A model generated the notes under the pieces. The model was given only the letters and a program-made list of their open reading frames with translations. It was not told the origin of the DNA and made no database searches. 64,000 nucleotides of DNA from Pseudophaeobacter leonis (GTDB lineage Bacteria; Pseudomonadota; Alphaproteobacteria; Rhodobacterales; Rhodobacteraceae), in assembly GCF_002087335.1 (NCBI RefSeq), contig NZ_MWVJ01000033.1, positions 123,563 through 187,562 on the forward strand. Reading direction: 5' to 3'. Shown here in pieces: positions 17,589 to 27,198 of this stretch (its first letter is position 1; each line of letters opens with the position of its first letter). A program made the translations under genes and the position numbers.

Positions 17589-19215
17589 ATGGGATGGATG
17601 GCTGACGAGGCGGGTCTGGAGAAAACCGCCGCAAACTATGTGCCGCTGACACCGCTGTCTCACCTGCGCCGGGGGGCGCATGTCTTTGGCGAGGTGCCCG
17701 CCGTGATCTATGGCAGTCACCGCAAGAGCTATGCCGAATATTACGACCGCTGTACCCGGCTGGCCTCGGCGCTGGCGGGCATGGGGGTCAATCCGGGCGA
17801 TGTGGTTGCCACGCTGATCCCCAATCTGCCCGCCCAGGCCGAAGCGCATTTTGGCGTGCCGGCCTGTGGCGCTGTGCTCAACACCATCAACACCCGGCTG
17901 GATGTGGATACCGTCACCATATCCTAGAGCACGGCGGCGCCAAGGTGGTGCTGGTCGACACCGAGTTTCTCGAGCTGGCCGAGGCCGCCCTTGCCCGGAT
18001 GCAGGGCAAGGCGCCGCTGCTGGTTGAGGTTCCCGACCCGCAGGCAGGGTTTGACGCCAGTGGTCGCCACCCCGCCTATGAACAGGTGCTGGACGCGGCC
18101 GACCATGATTTTGACTGGATCATGCCGCAGGACGAATGGGAAAGCCTGGCGCTGAACTACACCTCCGGCACCACCGGGCGCCCCAAGGGCGTGGTCTATC
18201 ACCACCGGGGCGCTTACCTCATGACCATGGGCACGGTGATCTCCTGGCGCATGGTGATGAACCCGGTCTATCTGGCCATTGTGCCGCTGTTTCACTGCAA
18301 TGGCTGGAACCACACCTGGATGATGCCGGTGCTGGGCGGCACGCTGGTGTGCTGCCGCAATATCACCCCCTCAGCGATCTACGATGCGATTGCCGACGAG
18401 GGCGTCAGCCATTTTGGCGGCGCCCCTATTGTGCTCAACCTGCTGGTCAACGCCAAGGAAGAAGAGCGCCGCGCCTTTGATCACACGGTAGAGGTCTTTA
18501 CCGCAGGAGCCCCGCCTGCGCCTGCCACGCTGCAAAAGATCGAGACCCTGGGCTTGCACGTCACACAGGTCTACGGCCTTACTGAAACCTACGGTCACGT
18601 TACCGAATGCCTGTGGAAGGGCGACAAATGGGACGGGCTGGACCATCAGGGCCGCGCCGCGATCAAGGCCCGTCAGGGGGTCGCCTTCCCGATGATGGAC
18701 CATATCACCGTGCTCGACGACAAGATGCAGCAATCGCCAGGAACGGCACGGATCAGGGCGAGATCGTCATGCGCGGCAACGCGGTGATGAAGGGCTACCT
18801 GAAAAACCCCAAAGCCACCGCCGAGGCCTTTGAGGGCGGCTATTTCCACTCGGGCGACATCGCGGTGCAGCATCCCGATGGCTATATCCAGATCTCGGAT
18901 CGCGCCAAGGACATCATCATCTCCGGCGGCGAAAACATCTCGTCGGTCGAAGTCGAAGGCGTGCTGATGGGCCACCCTGCGGTGAACCTTGCTGCCGTGG
19001 TGGCAAAGCCCGATGACAAATGGGGCGAAGTGCCCTGTGCCTTTGTCGAGCTGAAAGAAGACGCCGAGGTAACAGAGGCCGCGCTGATCGCCTTTGCCCG
19101 CGAAACCCTGGCCGGGTTCAAAGCGCCAAAGCAAATCGTCTTTCAGGAGCTGCCCAAAACCTCGACCGGGAAAATCCAGAAGTTCGAGCTGCGCGAGATT
19201 TCCAAAACCCTGTAA
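17589..19215 (+). pseudogene. AMP-dependent acyl-CoA synthetase, two frameshifts
   Basis: Three frames join into a 542-residue acyl-CoA ligase of the ANL superfamily, which activates a fatty acid through an acyl-adenylate. The start MGWMADEAGLEKTAANYVPL is preceded by GGAAGGAAAG. The AMP-binding loop [29 protein letters not shown] and [33 protein letters not shown] blocks are clear, and the C-terminal catalytic Lys region is KTSTGKIQK. The first break is a missing base near 17918 (DVDT|YILEHGGAK), the second a missing A near 18733 ([14 protein letters not shown]). Overall it looks like the medium/long-chain branch, which would feed the beta-oxidation enzymes at 5-13 kb. Confidence 0.9.
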
Positions 19216-19275
19216 CCCCTCTAGCATGCCCAACGGGGGCAAGCTCTTGGAAAGTCACAGGCAAAATTCACCACA

Positions 19276-19314
19276 GCAGGCGGCATTTGGCATCGAAAGC
19301 CATTTGCCGCCTGC
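19276..19314. terminator. Strong hairpin after the acyl-CoA synthetase
   Basis: GCAGGCGGCA (19276-19285) pairs with TGCCGCCTGC (19305-19314), and the stem continues with four further pairs after two mismatches. It lies about 60 bases after the synthetase stop and 55 before the next start. No T-run follows, so it may be a terminator needing a factor or an mRNA-stabilising hairpin. Confidence 0.5.
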
Positions 19315-19368
19315 CCGGCTGCCATGCTACGCTGCGGACAACGAAAACAGGCAAAACAGGCAGGCTGA

Positions 19369-20378
19369 ATGACCGTTCTCAGGGAATTCGAACGACTAGA
19401 GGCTGCGGGCCTGTGGCGTGCAAGCCCCGATGCGCAGCGTCGCGATGTGATCATATCGGTTGGCGATGCCACGCTCACCATTACCGACATGCAGGACAGG
19501 CCTCTGGCCCATTGGTCGCTGGCAGCCGTTGAACGCTCCAATCCAGGCGTCTTTCCAGCCCTGTTCCACCCCGATGGCGACACCGGCGAAACGCTGGAAA
19601 TCCCCCAGGATGAGCAGACCATGCTGGAGGCTATTGAGCGGGTCCGCTATGCTATTGAGCGCGCCCGCCCCCACCCGGGCCGCCTGCGCGTCATGAGCAT
19701 CCTTGGAAGCCTTTCGCTGGTGGCCCTGCTTTTGGTGTTCTGGCTGCCAAGCCTTGCGAAAACCATGCGGTCAAGGTGGTGCCGGACATCAAGACCAAGG
19801 CCATAGGTCAGGCGATGCTGGGGCGCATTGAACGGGTCTCGGGGCAGGCCTGTGCCACCCCGGAGGCGATGCCTATTCTGGCCAAGCTGGCGCTGCGCAC
19901 CGGTGTGCGGCAGCTTGTCATCATGCGCTCGGGCGTGGCGAGCAGCCTGCATCTGCCCGGAGGCATCGTGCTGCTCAACCGCAGTCTGGTTGAGGATCAC
20001 GAAGACCCGGCCGTTGCTGCCGGTGCTGTGCTGGCAGAGCGCGCCCGTGCTGCGCTGCGCGACCCGCTGGCAGAGCTGCTGGAGGCCGGCGGCTTTCTTG
20101 CATCCTTTCGCCTGCTGACCACCGGGGCGCTGACCCGCGAGACGCTGGACCGCTATTCCGAGACTGTGCTGGCAGCGCCACGCCCCGACCTGCCGGATGA
20201 TCTGTTGCTGGCAGAGTTTGCCCGCGCGGCCATTCCCTCAACGCCCTATGCCTATGCGCTGGACATCACCGGCGAGACCACGCTGGGATTGATCGAAGCC
20301 GACCCTATGGCCGGACGCGAGCTGGAACCGGTGCTGAATGATCGGGACTGGGTGCAATTGCAAAACATCTGCGGCTAG
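19369..20378 (+). pseudogene. Membrane-anchored M48-like protein without HExxH, frameshifted
   Basis: Two frames give a protein of about 336 residues. An N-terminal region of about 110 residues (MTVLREFERLEAAGLWRAS) is followed by one transmembrane helix (GSLSLVALLLVFWLPS). After a frame break between 19745 and 19765 there is a soluble domain with HLPGGIVLLNRSLVEDHEDPA and VAAGAVLAERARAALRDPL. The pattern 'LPGG-x-LLNR-x-LVED' resembles M48 peptidases, but the HExxH zinc motif is missing: the corresponding helix reads AGAVLAERA. It may therefore be an inactive relative. No clear operon partner; it follows the acyl-CoA synthetase by about 150 bases. Confidence 0.7.
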
Positions 20379-20519
20379 CGCGCCAACAGACGCATCTGAG
20401 AGGGCGGATCAACAGATGTTGGCTCTGCTGAACAGCGGCCAAAGACCCTGACCCAAGCCTCTATGCCCCTGTCTCAACTTGCCGCCTCTTTTTCAAATCG
20501 CAGACCAGAAACGACAAAA

Positions 20520-20539
20520 CGCCGGGGAATTCCCCGGCG
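20520..20539 (-). terminator. Intrinsic terminator of the SPOR-protein gene (minus strand)
   Basis: A perfect 20-bp palindrome, two copies of the CGCCGGGGAA half-site back to back. On the minus strand it is followed by TTTTGTCGTTT. It lies about 30 bases after the stop of the gene ending at 20572. Confidence 0.75.
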
Positions 20540-20571
20540 CCTCTCCCAATTATTACAGCCTCATCAGGGGA

Positions 20572-21975
20572 TTATCGGCTGATCCGGGCGCCAGGATAGC
20601 CCGCGGCGCGCACTGTACTAAGGGCGGCCTGTGCCCCATTCAGGTCGCCAAATGGCCCGGCCAGAACGACCTTGAACGGCACACCCTGACGCGACAGCGA
20701 TCCCAGACGCACAGGAACGCCATGAGCGGCAAGCGCCTGTGCGGCCTGTTTCGCCTCGGCCGCATCGGCAAAGGTTGCGGCCCGAATATAGCGGGCCGGG
20801 GCCGCCGGGACGGTTGCGGTTTCCAGGCTGGCACGGGGCGCCGAGCGGCTGGAGAGACGCAGCGCCAAGCCGCCTTTGGACTCGCCCTGAAATCCGTCAT
20901 GACGCGACTGGCCTGCGCGCACAACCTGACGGTCCAGTGGCAGGGTCCGCAGGGTCCGGGGGGTGCCGTTTTCCCAAATTGCGGCCATCTGCGCATCGCC
21001 CTGTGCAGTACGCACGCCCCTCATCGGGTTCATCCGGTTGTCAGACCGGTCAACCAGGATATAGCCCGGTGGCACCTGGGCCTGACTGGTCAGCACTGCA
21101 GGACGCAAGTCGCGCTCAGCACGCTGCAGGTTCAGCCGGTCATCTTGCCAGGCAGCCTTGTAGCCGGGGGGCGGGCTGAGGTCCTGGCTATGACGCCGGT
21201 CCTGATAGACATGCACCGGCAGCACCCGCGTATTGGGTGTCAGGATAACCGAGGACTGCGGGCCAATGCCCAGCCCATTGCCCAGCCCATCGCGATAGGT
21301 CACGGGAGATTCAGCCTGCGGACCACAGCGGGCACTGCCCTTGTTGATATACTGCTGGCTGATCGCCGAAGCGCCGGCGCAGCCGCCCTGCGCAGCCGTC
21401 GCGGGACTGCCCGCTGCCGGACGGCTGGTTGTGACCTGCGGAGCAGGTGCGGGTCGCTTAGCCACAGGCGCCGGCGCCACAACACGGCGTGGCGTGGCCA
21501 CAGGTGCAGGGGGAACCCGCGCCGTGGTGGTCTGGGGCGTGCGCCGGGGTTTGGCCGTGGTCACAACCTGCGGCGCGGCTGCGACACGTGGTTTGGCGGC
21601 TGGTTTGGCGGCAGGCTGGGTTGCAACCGGCGCCGCAGGTGCCGCCGCTGTGCTGGTGCCGCGCAGGGTGATCTGTTCCGGCGCCTTTTGCGTCGGACGT
21701 GCGGTACTGCCTGCAATGGCTGTTGGCTTGTAGCCACACAGCTGTTTTCGGTTCCGGGCCACCCGCGGCACCCAGTTCACATTGCCATCAATACCGGCGC
21801 GAATGTAGACGCAGCCGCGGCTGTCAACAAACTGCTTTCCCTTAAAGGCGGCCGGGGGGTATTCCGCCGGAGGGCCAGAGGAACGCAGCGTCTGCGCCTG
21901 CAGCGGCGACTGCTCCAGCGTAAATCCGGTAGAGGCCGCTAGGATGGCGAGCGCAACAATTCTTGTTAGTTTCAT
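20572..21975 (-). CDS. SPOR domain-containing secreted protein
   Basis: A protein of 467 residues using the start MKLTRIVALAILAAS at 21975; a start five codons upstream is also open. It has a signal peptide, an N-terminal domain (VDSRGCVYIRAGIDGNVNWVPRV) with conserved Cys residues, and a long low-complexity segment of Ala, Pro, Thr and Lys. The C-terminal SPOR domain runs from RYIRAATFADAAEAKQAAQ to VVLAGPFGDLNGAQAAL. SPOR domains bind denuded peptidoglycan at the division septum, so the protein is probably periplasmic and works in cell division or envelope upkeep. A terminator follows. The gene is single and lies downstream of the upp gene on the same strand. Confidence 0.9.
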   Translation of the reverse strand: MKLTRIVALAILAASTGFTLEQSPLQAQTLRSSGPPAEYPPAAFKGKQFVDSRGCVYIRAGIDGNVNWVPRVARNRKQLCGYKPTAIAGSTARPTQKAPEQITLRGTSTAAAPAAPVATQPAAKPAAKPRVAAAPQVVTTAKPRRTPQTTTARVPPAPVATPRRVVAPAPVAKRPAPAPQVTTSRPAAGSPATAAQGGCAGASAISQQYINKGSARCGPQAESPVTYRDGLGNGLGIGPQSSVILTPNTRVLPVHVYQDRRHSQDLSPPPGYKAAWQDDRLNLQRAERDLRPAVLTSQAQVPPGYILVDRSDNRMNPMRGVRTAQGDAQMAAIWENGTPRTLRTLPLDRQVVRAGQSRHDGFQGESKGGLALRLSSRSAPRASLETATVPAAPARYIRAATFADAAEAKQAAQALAAHGVPVRLGSLSRQGVPFKVVLAGPFGDLNGAQAALSTVRAAGYPGARISR

Positions 21976-22113
21976 ACCTTGGCCCCACAATATATGGGGT
22001 CAGGATGCCTCAATTCGCAAATGTAGTAAAGCCACGTTTGGCAACAATGCAGCAGCAATCGGGCAAATCGTTGCCCAATCACCGCAAGCACTTAACCACT
22101 CACACCGTCGGCG

Positions 22114-22745
22114 CTATTTGGTGCCGAACATCCGGTCGCCAGCATCGCCAAGCCCGGGCATGATATAGCCTTTCTCGTTCAATTCACGATCCAAGGAGGC
22201 GGTGACAATCGGCACATCCGGATGCGCTTCTTTCATCCGCGCAACACCTTCCGGGGCGGCCAGCAGGCAGAGGAAACGGATATTGGTGGCACCCGCCTCT
22301 TTCAGAAGATCATTGCCGCCGCCGAAGAGTTGCCGGTGGCCAGCATCGGATCCACCGCAATGACCATACGATCGCCGAGCTCTTTTGGCGCCTTAAAGTA
22401 ATACTGCACCGGCAGCAGGGTTTCTTCATCGCGGTACAGACCAACAAAGCCAACGCGGGCCGAGGGCACCAGGTCGAGCACGCCATCCAGCATACCGTTG
22501 CCTGCGCGCAGGATCGACACCAGTGCCAGTTTCTTGCCCGCCAGAATCGGCGACTCCATGGTCTCCATCGGGGTTTCGATGGTGGTCTGGGTCAGCGGCA
22601 GCTCGCGGGTAATTTCATAGGCCAGCAGCTGGGTGATTTCATGCAACAGGCGGCGGAACTCAGAGGTCGACGTGCCCTTGTCGCGCATCAAAGTGAGCTT
22701 GTGCTGTACCAGCGGGTGATCAACAACGGTCAGATGGTCGCTCAT
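22114..22745 (-). pseudogene. upp: Uracil phosphoribosyltransferase, frameshifted
   Basis: With one base restored near 22311 this minus-strand frame encodes a 210-residue uracil phosphoribosyltransferase, the exact family length. It salvages uracil to UMP with PRPP. The PRPP-binding segment [17 protein letters not shown] precedes the break; the second frame then gives [20 protein letters not shown], the uracil-binding block [18 protein letters not shown] and the C terminus MFGTK. The TAG stop is at 22114-22116. It is the last gene of the cdd-deoA-deoB-upp salvage operon, about 90 bases after deoB. Loss of upp confers 5-fluorouracil resistance in many bacteria, so a real mutation would be viable. 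Confidence 0.92.
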
Positions 22746-22837
22746 TTGGGCTGTCTCCTACAATCAATTCAGACGTTTCTTCAGGCGGGTCATATGCGGG
22801 CTGCCCCCTCTGGGGCAAGCGGGTTTTGATCTCAGGG

Positions 22838-24061
22838 TCAAAGAAAGCTCTTGCCACCGCCGCCAGCGGCCTCTGGAACAGGCACCCCAAGGTGGCTGGC
22901 GATCGAGGCCGCCACATCGACAAACCGGCGCTGCCCGATGCCGCCCACACCACAGCCCGCCACCAGAATGGGCACCTGTTCGCGGGTGTGGTCCGTACCC
23001 GGCCAGCTGGGGTCATTGCCGTGATCGGCACAGAGCAGCAGCATGTCACCGGGGCGCAGCCTGCCGAGCAGCTTACCAAGCTCTGCGTCAAACCATTCAA
23101 GCGCGCGGGCATAGCCCGACACATCGCGGCGATGCCCATACAAGCTGTCGAATTCGACAAAATTTGCAAAGGTCAGGCTGCCCTCTTCGGCCTCCTCAAT
23201 GGCCGTAGCGAGGTACTGCATCAGCTGCGCATCCGGGCCTTTTTTCAGCGTGTCTATGCCCGCCATGGTGAAGATATCCCCAATCTTGCCAATGGCATGC
23301 ACCCGGCGCCCGGCGTCCTGCACCCAATTGGTCAGCACCGGGGCTGGCGGCAAAATGGCAAAGTCGCGCCGGTTGGCGGTGCGGCTGAACCCCTCCTCGG
23401 GCGTGCCAACAAAGGGCCGCGCGATCACCCGCCCAACCTTCATGGCGTGCAGCCGCGGGGCCACAGCCCGGCACAGATCCAGCAGGCGTTCCAGGCCAAA
23501 TGTCTCTTCATGGGCGGCGATCTGAAACACGCTGTCGGCAGAGGTATAGCAGATCGGCTGCCCTGTCTGCATATGCTCAGCCCCATGTTCGGCAATGATC
23601 GCTGTCCCCGAGGCGTGGCAATTGCCTAGAATGCCCGCGCTGCCTGCGGCCTGCGCCACAAAATCACTTAGGTCTGCAGGAAACGCCGGGTTTGTGTCCG
23701 GAAAAAAGCACCAGTCCCAGGGCACCGGCAGGCCTGCCAGCTCCCAATGGCCCGAGGGGGTGTCTTTGCCAAGGCTGACCTCGGCGGCCGCGCCCCACAA
23801 TCCCTCGGGATGGGCATTAAAGCCGGGAAAAGGCACGCTGGACGCCAGCCGCATCGCCGCCCCCAACCCCAGACGCTCAAGATTGGGCAGTTTCAATGCA
23901 CCGCTGCGGCCCTGCTCTGCCTGACCTGCGGCGCAGGCCTGGGCAATATGGGCCAGGGTATTGGCCCCAAGATCCGGCAGATCTGCGTTATAAAAGGCGC
24001 TGGCGTCGGGGGCGCCGCCAATGCCCACAGAATCCATCACCACCAAAAAGGCACGCGGCAT
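22838..24061 (-). CDS. deoB: Phosphopentomutase
   Basis: This 407-residue enzyme of the alkaline phosphatase superfamily interconverts ribose- or deoxyribose-1-phosphate and the 5-phosphate. It has the metal- and phosphate-binding regions [19 protein letters not shown] (1-19), [15 protein letters not shown] with the Thr that is phosphorylated in the family, and [20 protein letters not shown] near the C terminus with its metal-binding His and Asp residues. The start overlaps the deoA stop by one base (TGATG), so both are translationally coupled. It works with deoA and cdd to send nucleoside sugars to central metabolism. Confidence 0.96.
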   Translation of the reverse strand: MPRAFLVVMDSVGIGGAPDASAFYNADLPDLGANTLAHIAQACAAGQAEQGRSGALKLPNLERLGLGAAMRLASSVPFPGFNAHPEGLWGAAAEVSLGKDTPSGHWELAGLPVPWDWCFFPDTNPAFPADLSDFVAQAAGSAGILGNCHASGTAIIAEHGAEHMQTGQPICYTSADSVFQIAAHEETFGLERLLDLCRAVAPRLHAMKVGRVIARPFVGTPEEGFSRTANRRDFAILPPAPVLTNWVQDAGRRVHAIGKIGDIFTMAGIDTLKKGPDAQLMQYLATAIEEAEEGSLTFANFVEFDSLYGHRRDVSGYARALEWFDAELGKLLGRLRPGDMLLLCADHGNDPSWPGTDHTREQVPILVAGCGVGGIGQRRFVDVAASIASHLGVPVPEAAGGGGKSFL

Positions 24062-25359
24062 CAGCTGATCCTTTCATAAATCAGGGCAGGCACTTCAGGC
24101 GCGTCAGCTGTGAGGGTAAGTGCTTGCAACAGCGTCGCTTCGGCCTCAACGGCTGCCGTTTCGCGGGCGGCATGAACGCGGGCCAGGGTCTCGCCCTGCG
24201 CGACCCACTGGCCCAGCCGTACCAGATCGGACAGACCAACAGCCGGGTCCACCACGTCGCCCTCGACCATGCGGCCGCCGCCAAGGCGCACCACAGCCAG
24301 CCCCAGCTCCTCGCCGTTCATCGCCGCGACATATCCAGAGCGCGGCGCCAGTACTTCGCGGATCACCGGGGCGACCGGCAGATAGCGCGCCCAGTGGCTG
24401 GCAAAATCCGCAGGCCCGCCCTGTGCTGCAACCATTCGGCCAAACCGCGCCGCCGCACCGCCGCCCAGCAGCGCCTCGCTCATTTGCGCAACACCGGCGT
24501 CTTCGTCGGGTGCCAGCCCGGCCAGCACCAACACAACAGCCCCCAGCGCGGCAGTGATCTCGGTCAGGGGACAGGGCTTGCCTTCGGTCAGGGCGCGCAT
24601 CACCTCGGCAACCTCAAGCCCATTGCCCAGCGCGCTTGCAATCGGCTGGTTCATATCGGTGATCAGCGCCACCGTTTTACAGCCCGCCGCATTTGCCGTC
24701 GCAACCAAAGAGCGCGCCAGGGCGCCCGCCTCTGCAGGGGTTTTCATAAACGCGCCAGAGCCGATTTTGACGTCCAGCACCAGCGCTTCGGGGCTGGCGG
24801 CGAGTTTCTTGGACAGAATGGACGCGGTGATCAGATCGAGGCTTTCGACTGTCGCTGTGACATCGCGAATGGCATAGAGCCGCTTGTCTGCCGGAGCGAT
24901 CCGTCCCGTAGCCCCCACGATGGCACAGCCGACCTTTTTGGTGATCCGGTGCAGGCGTTGTTCTGAGATCTGGGTTAAGACGCCCGGTATGGCCTCCATC
25001 TTATCGAGGGTGCCGCCGGTGTGGCCCAGTCCACGACCCGAAATCATTGGCACATAGGCACCGCATTCCGCCAAAGCGGGCGCCAGCAGCAGTGAGACAC
25101 AATCGCCCACCCCTCCGGTGGAATGTTTGTCCAGCACGGGGCCGGGCAGATCCCATGTCAGCACATCCCCACTGTCCCGCATCGCCAGCGTCAGAGCCCG
25201 CCGCGCCGGCTGCTCCAGCCCCTGCAGGCAGACGGCCATGGCAAAGGCGCCGGCCTGGGCATCACTGACGTCCCCATTGGCCAGACCTTCGGCAAACCAG
25301 CTGAGCTCTGCCTCACTGGGCTGCTCTCCCCGCCGCAGGGCGGCAAATTGCGCGTGCAT
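24061..25359 (-). CDS. deoA: Thymidine phosphorylase
   Basis: This 432-residue enzyme cleaves thymidine or deoxyuridine with phosphate to give the base and deoxyribose-1-phosphate. Clear motifs are [19 protein letters not shown] (phosphate and substrate loop), the [19 protein letters not shown] block and the C-terminal pyrimidine-nucleoside-phosphorylase domain ([15 protein letters not shown]). The start [19 protein letters not shown] at 25359 matches family N termini; a longer frame extends to 25437 but overlaps cdd. It overlaps the end of cdd by nine bases and abuts deoB, forming one operon. Confidence 0.95.
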   Translation of the reverse strand: MHAQFAALRRGEQPSEAELSWFAEGLANGDVSDAQAGAFAMAVCLQGLEQPARRALTLAMRDSGDVLTWDLPGPVLDKHSTGGVGDCVSLLLAPALAECGAYVPMISGRGLGHTGGTLDKMEAIPGVLTQISEQRLHRITKKVGCAIVGATGRIAPADKRLYAIRDVTATVESLDLITASILSKKLAASPEALVLDVKIGSGAFMKTPAEAGALARSLVATANAAGCKTVALITDMNQPIASALGNGLEVAEVMRALTEGKPCPLTEITAALGAVVLVLAGLAPDEDAGVAQMSEALLGGGAAARFGRMVAAQGGPADFASHWARYLPVAPVIREVLAPRSGYVAAMNGEELGLAVVRLGGGRMVEGDVVDPAVGLSDLVRLGQWVAQGETLARVHAARETAAVEAEATLLQALTLTADAPEVPALIYERIS

Positions 25360-25366
25360 CCATTGA

Positions 25367-25759
25367 TCAGCTCCGCTCCATATGGCCGGCATCAAAGGCA
25401 CCGGGCAGCAGCTCAGCAATGGTGGTTTCGCGTTCAAGCCCTGCGACAGTGCCCATGGTCACCCTGACATCGCCCGCGCCAAACTCTTTCAACTTTTGAC
25501 GACAGCCGCCACAGGGCGGCACCGGAGCCGGACTATCCGCCACCACATAGACCTCGGCCAGCTCACGCTCGCCTGCAGCAACCATGGCGGCAATGGCCCC
25601 CGCCTCGGCGCAGGTGCCTTCGGGATAGGCGACGTTTTCGACATTGCAGCCCACGTAGATGGTGCCAGAGGCACTGCGCAGCGCCGCGCCTACCAGGAAA
25701 TTGGAATAGGGCGCATGGGCGTTTTTGCGCACGGCGAGGGCTGCGTCTTTAAGGCTCAT
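25367..25759 (-). CDS. cdd: Cytidine deaminase
   Basis: This 130-residue zinc enzyme deaminates cytidine and deoxycytidine to uridine and deoxyuridine. Zinc and proton-shuttle residues are visible in CNVENVAYPEGTCAEAGAI, with the catalytic Cys-Ala-Glu triplet CAE, and in PVPPCGGCRQKLKEF, with the two further Cys ligands. Length is typical of the homotetrameric class. It is the first gene of the minus-strand salvage operon and its stop lies inside the start region of deoA. Confidence 0.96.
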   Translation of the reverse strand: MSLKDAALAVRKNAHAPYSNFLVGAALRSASGTIYVGCNVENVAYPEGTCAEAGAIAAMVAAGERELAEVYVVADSPAPVPPCGGCRQKLKEFGAGDVRVTMGTVAGLERETTIAELLPGAFDAGHMERS

Positions 25760-25919
25760 TCGGAGGCATCCTGTTTTGGATCAATCGGTCAAGAGACCGC
25801 AGAATAAGGGATGTGGCGGGCAAAGGTGAAGCCCCTGTTTGCCCGCGCGCCTGCCCCTGCGCCCCGGCCCATGCCCTGCCCCGCGCTTTTGACGGCTCCT
25901 CAGGCCACAGCGGCGCCGG

Positions 25920-27014
25920 TCAAAAAAGCCGGGTCTGGAACACCCCCGGCAGGCTGACTTCCAGCAGCTCAAGATCACCACTTGGGCTGCTCAGACGGGT
26001 CTTCATCCCCGGCGGGATGACAAAAGCATCGCCCTCTTCCAGCGGATAGGGATCGCGCCCCTCGCCTTCGAGCGTCACCGCGCCAGACATCACAAAGGTG
26101 AAATGAATGTCGGTATCATGAGCGGCCCAGACCGCATCACCTGCATCCGGTGCCGGACGCACCACCTGCACCCCGGCAACACCTTTGGTGTTGGCAGCAA
26201 TGGTGGTGTCGCGGCAGTCAAACCCCGGCAAGCGGAAGGGCTGCCAGAGGGCGCCTTTGGCGGCGTTGTAGACAAAGCGCTGGCCCTGCCATTCACGTTC
26301 AGTGCGCAGATGCGGCGTGGGCAGCTGCCTCTCATGGTCGATCTCGGTTACATGCTCGGCTGGCACGCCAATCTCGATCACCTGCACATTGTCGCTGGCC
26401 TCAAGCACCCGGTGGCGGATCTCGGGCGGCTGGATAAAGCAATCGCCCGCAGTGAGACGTATTTTGTCGCCCTGATCCTCATAGACCACATCAACCCAGC
26501 CATGGATGCAAAAGATCAGCTGAAAGCCAACCCGGTGCCGGAAATGCACCATATCCGGCACCGGCCCGCCATCGGGAATGCGGATATGACTGGCAATAAT
26601 TGACCCGCCCAACCGGTCCGGCACCAGATCGCGGTAATGCATACCCGCACGCCCAATCACCCAGGGCGCCTGATCCTTGAGGCGGCGCACCACAAAGCTA
26701 TGCACGGTCTCGGGCATCACCACAGGCGGAAACCGGTCGTCGATCTCAACCCTGGTGCCATTGGGCGCGTGCAACAGCCGCTGCCCACCGGCAAAGCTGT
26801 CCGGGTCGTCGCCCAAAATGCGCAGAGTGCCGGGGGCCTCGGTGGCATCCCGGTCGATCCGCAGGCGCAGACCGTGGCCGGAAAACACCCCAACCCGCGG
26901 ATCATCTGCCGGGTAGATCATATCCATCTTCATCCCCAAAACTTTGGTGTAAAACGGAATATCATCACGCAACTCCTGCGTTGGCAGCCGCATCTCTGCT
27001 ATGATTTCGCTCAT
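25920..27014 (-). CDS. VOC-like plus double-cupin domain protein
   Basis: A 364-residue protein with unusual domain order. Residues 1-100 look like a glyoxalase/VOC half (LRDDIPFYTKVLGMKMDMIYPADDPRVGVFSGHGLRLRI). Two cupin modules follow: one with HFRHRVGFQLIFCIHGWVDVVYEDQGDKIRLTAGDCFIQPPEIRHRVLE, split between motifs 1 and 2, and one with DTDIHFTFVMSGAVTLEGEG and EEGDAFVIPPGMK. Bicupins often bind iron or another divalent metal and act as dioxygenases or isomerases. The gene is divergent from maeB across a 184-base region containing a palindrome. The substrate is unknown; aromatic or amino-acid catabolism is a guess. Confidence 0.82.
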   Translation of the reverse strand: MSEIIAEMRLPTQELRDDIPFYTKVLGMKMDMIYPADDPRVGVFSGHGLRLRIDRDATEAPGTLRILGDDPDSFAGGQRLLHAPNGTRVEIDDRFPPVVMPETVHSFVVRRLKDQAPWVIGRAGMHYRDLVPDRLGGSIIASHIRIPDGGPVPDMVHFRHRVGFQLIFCIHGWVDVVYEDQGDKIRLTAGDCFIQPPEIRHRVLEASDNVQVIEIGVPAEHVTEIDHERQLPTPHLRTEREWQGQRFVYNAAKGALWQPFRLPGFDCRDTTIAANTKGVAGVQVVRPAPDAGDAVWAAHDTDIHFTFVMSGAVTLEGEGRDPYPLEEGDAFVIPPGMKTRLSSPSGDLELLEVSLPGVFQTRLF

Positions 27015-27161
27015 GTCTTTGTCCCTGTTCGTGGCATCCAGATGGCTGGCAGACGGCTTGCGCCGACAGTTTGCGACACAGTGCGGCGAAGTTTTTCATT
27101 GCGCAAGAGAGTGCAGATCACGTTAGGTTGGCAAAAGCCTGTTCACCCCACGTCACAATTG

Positions 27162-27181
27162 GTTTAACGTTAAACTATACT
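27162..27181 (+). promoter_or_regulatory. Palindromic operator and -10 element of the malic enzyme gene
   Basis: GTTTAACGTTAAAC (27162-27175) is a perfect 14-bp palindrome followed directly by TATACT (27176-27181), a good -10 element 18 bases from the ATG. A weak -35 (GTCACA, 27152-27157) would place the palindrome inside the promoter spacer, a position suited to a repressor or a MerR-like activator. The regulator is unknown. Confidence 0.6.
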
Positions 27182-27198
27182 GATTTCTGGAGCCCCTC

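Noticed and set aside
20479..21942. 487-codon plus-strand frame opposite the SPOR gene
   Set aside because: Low-complexity Arg/Gly/Cys text mirrors the Ala/Pro-rich linker on the other strand.
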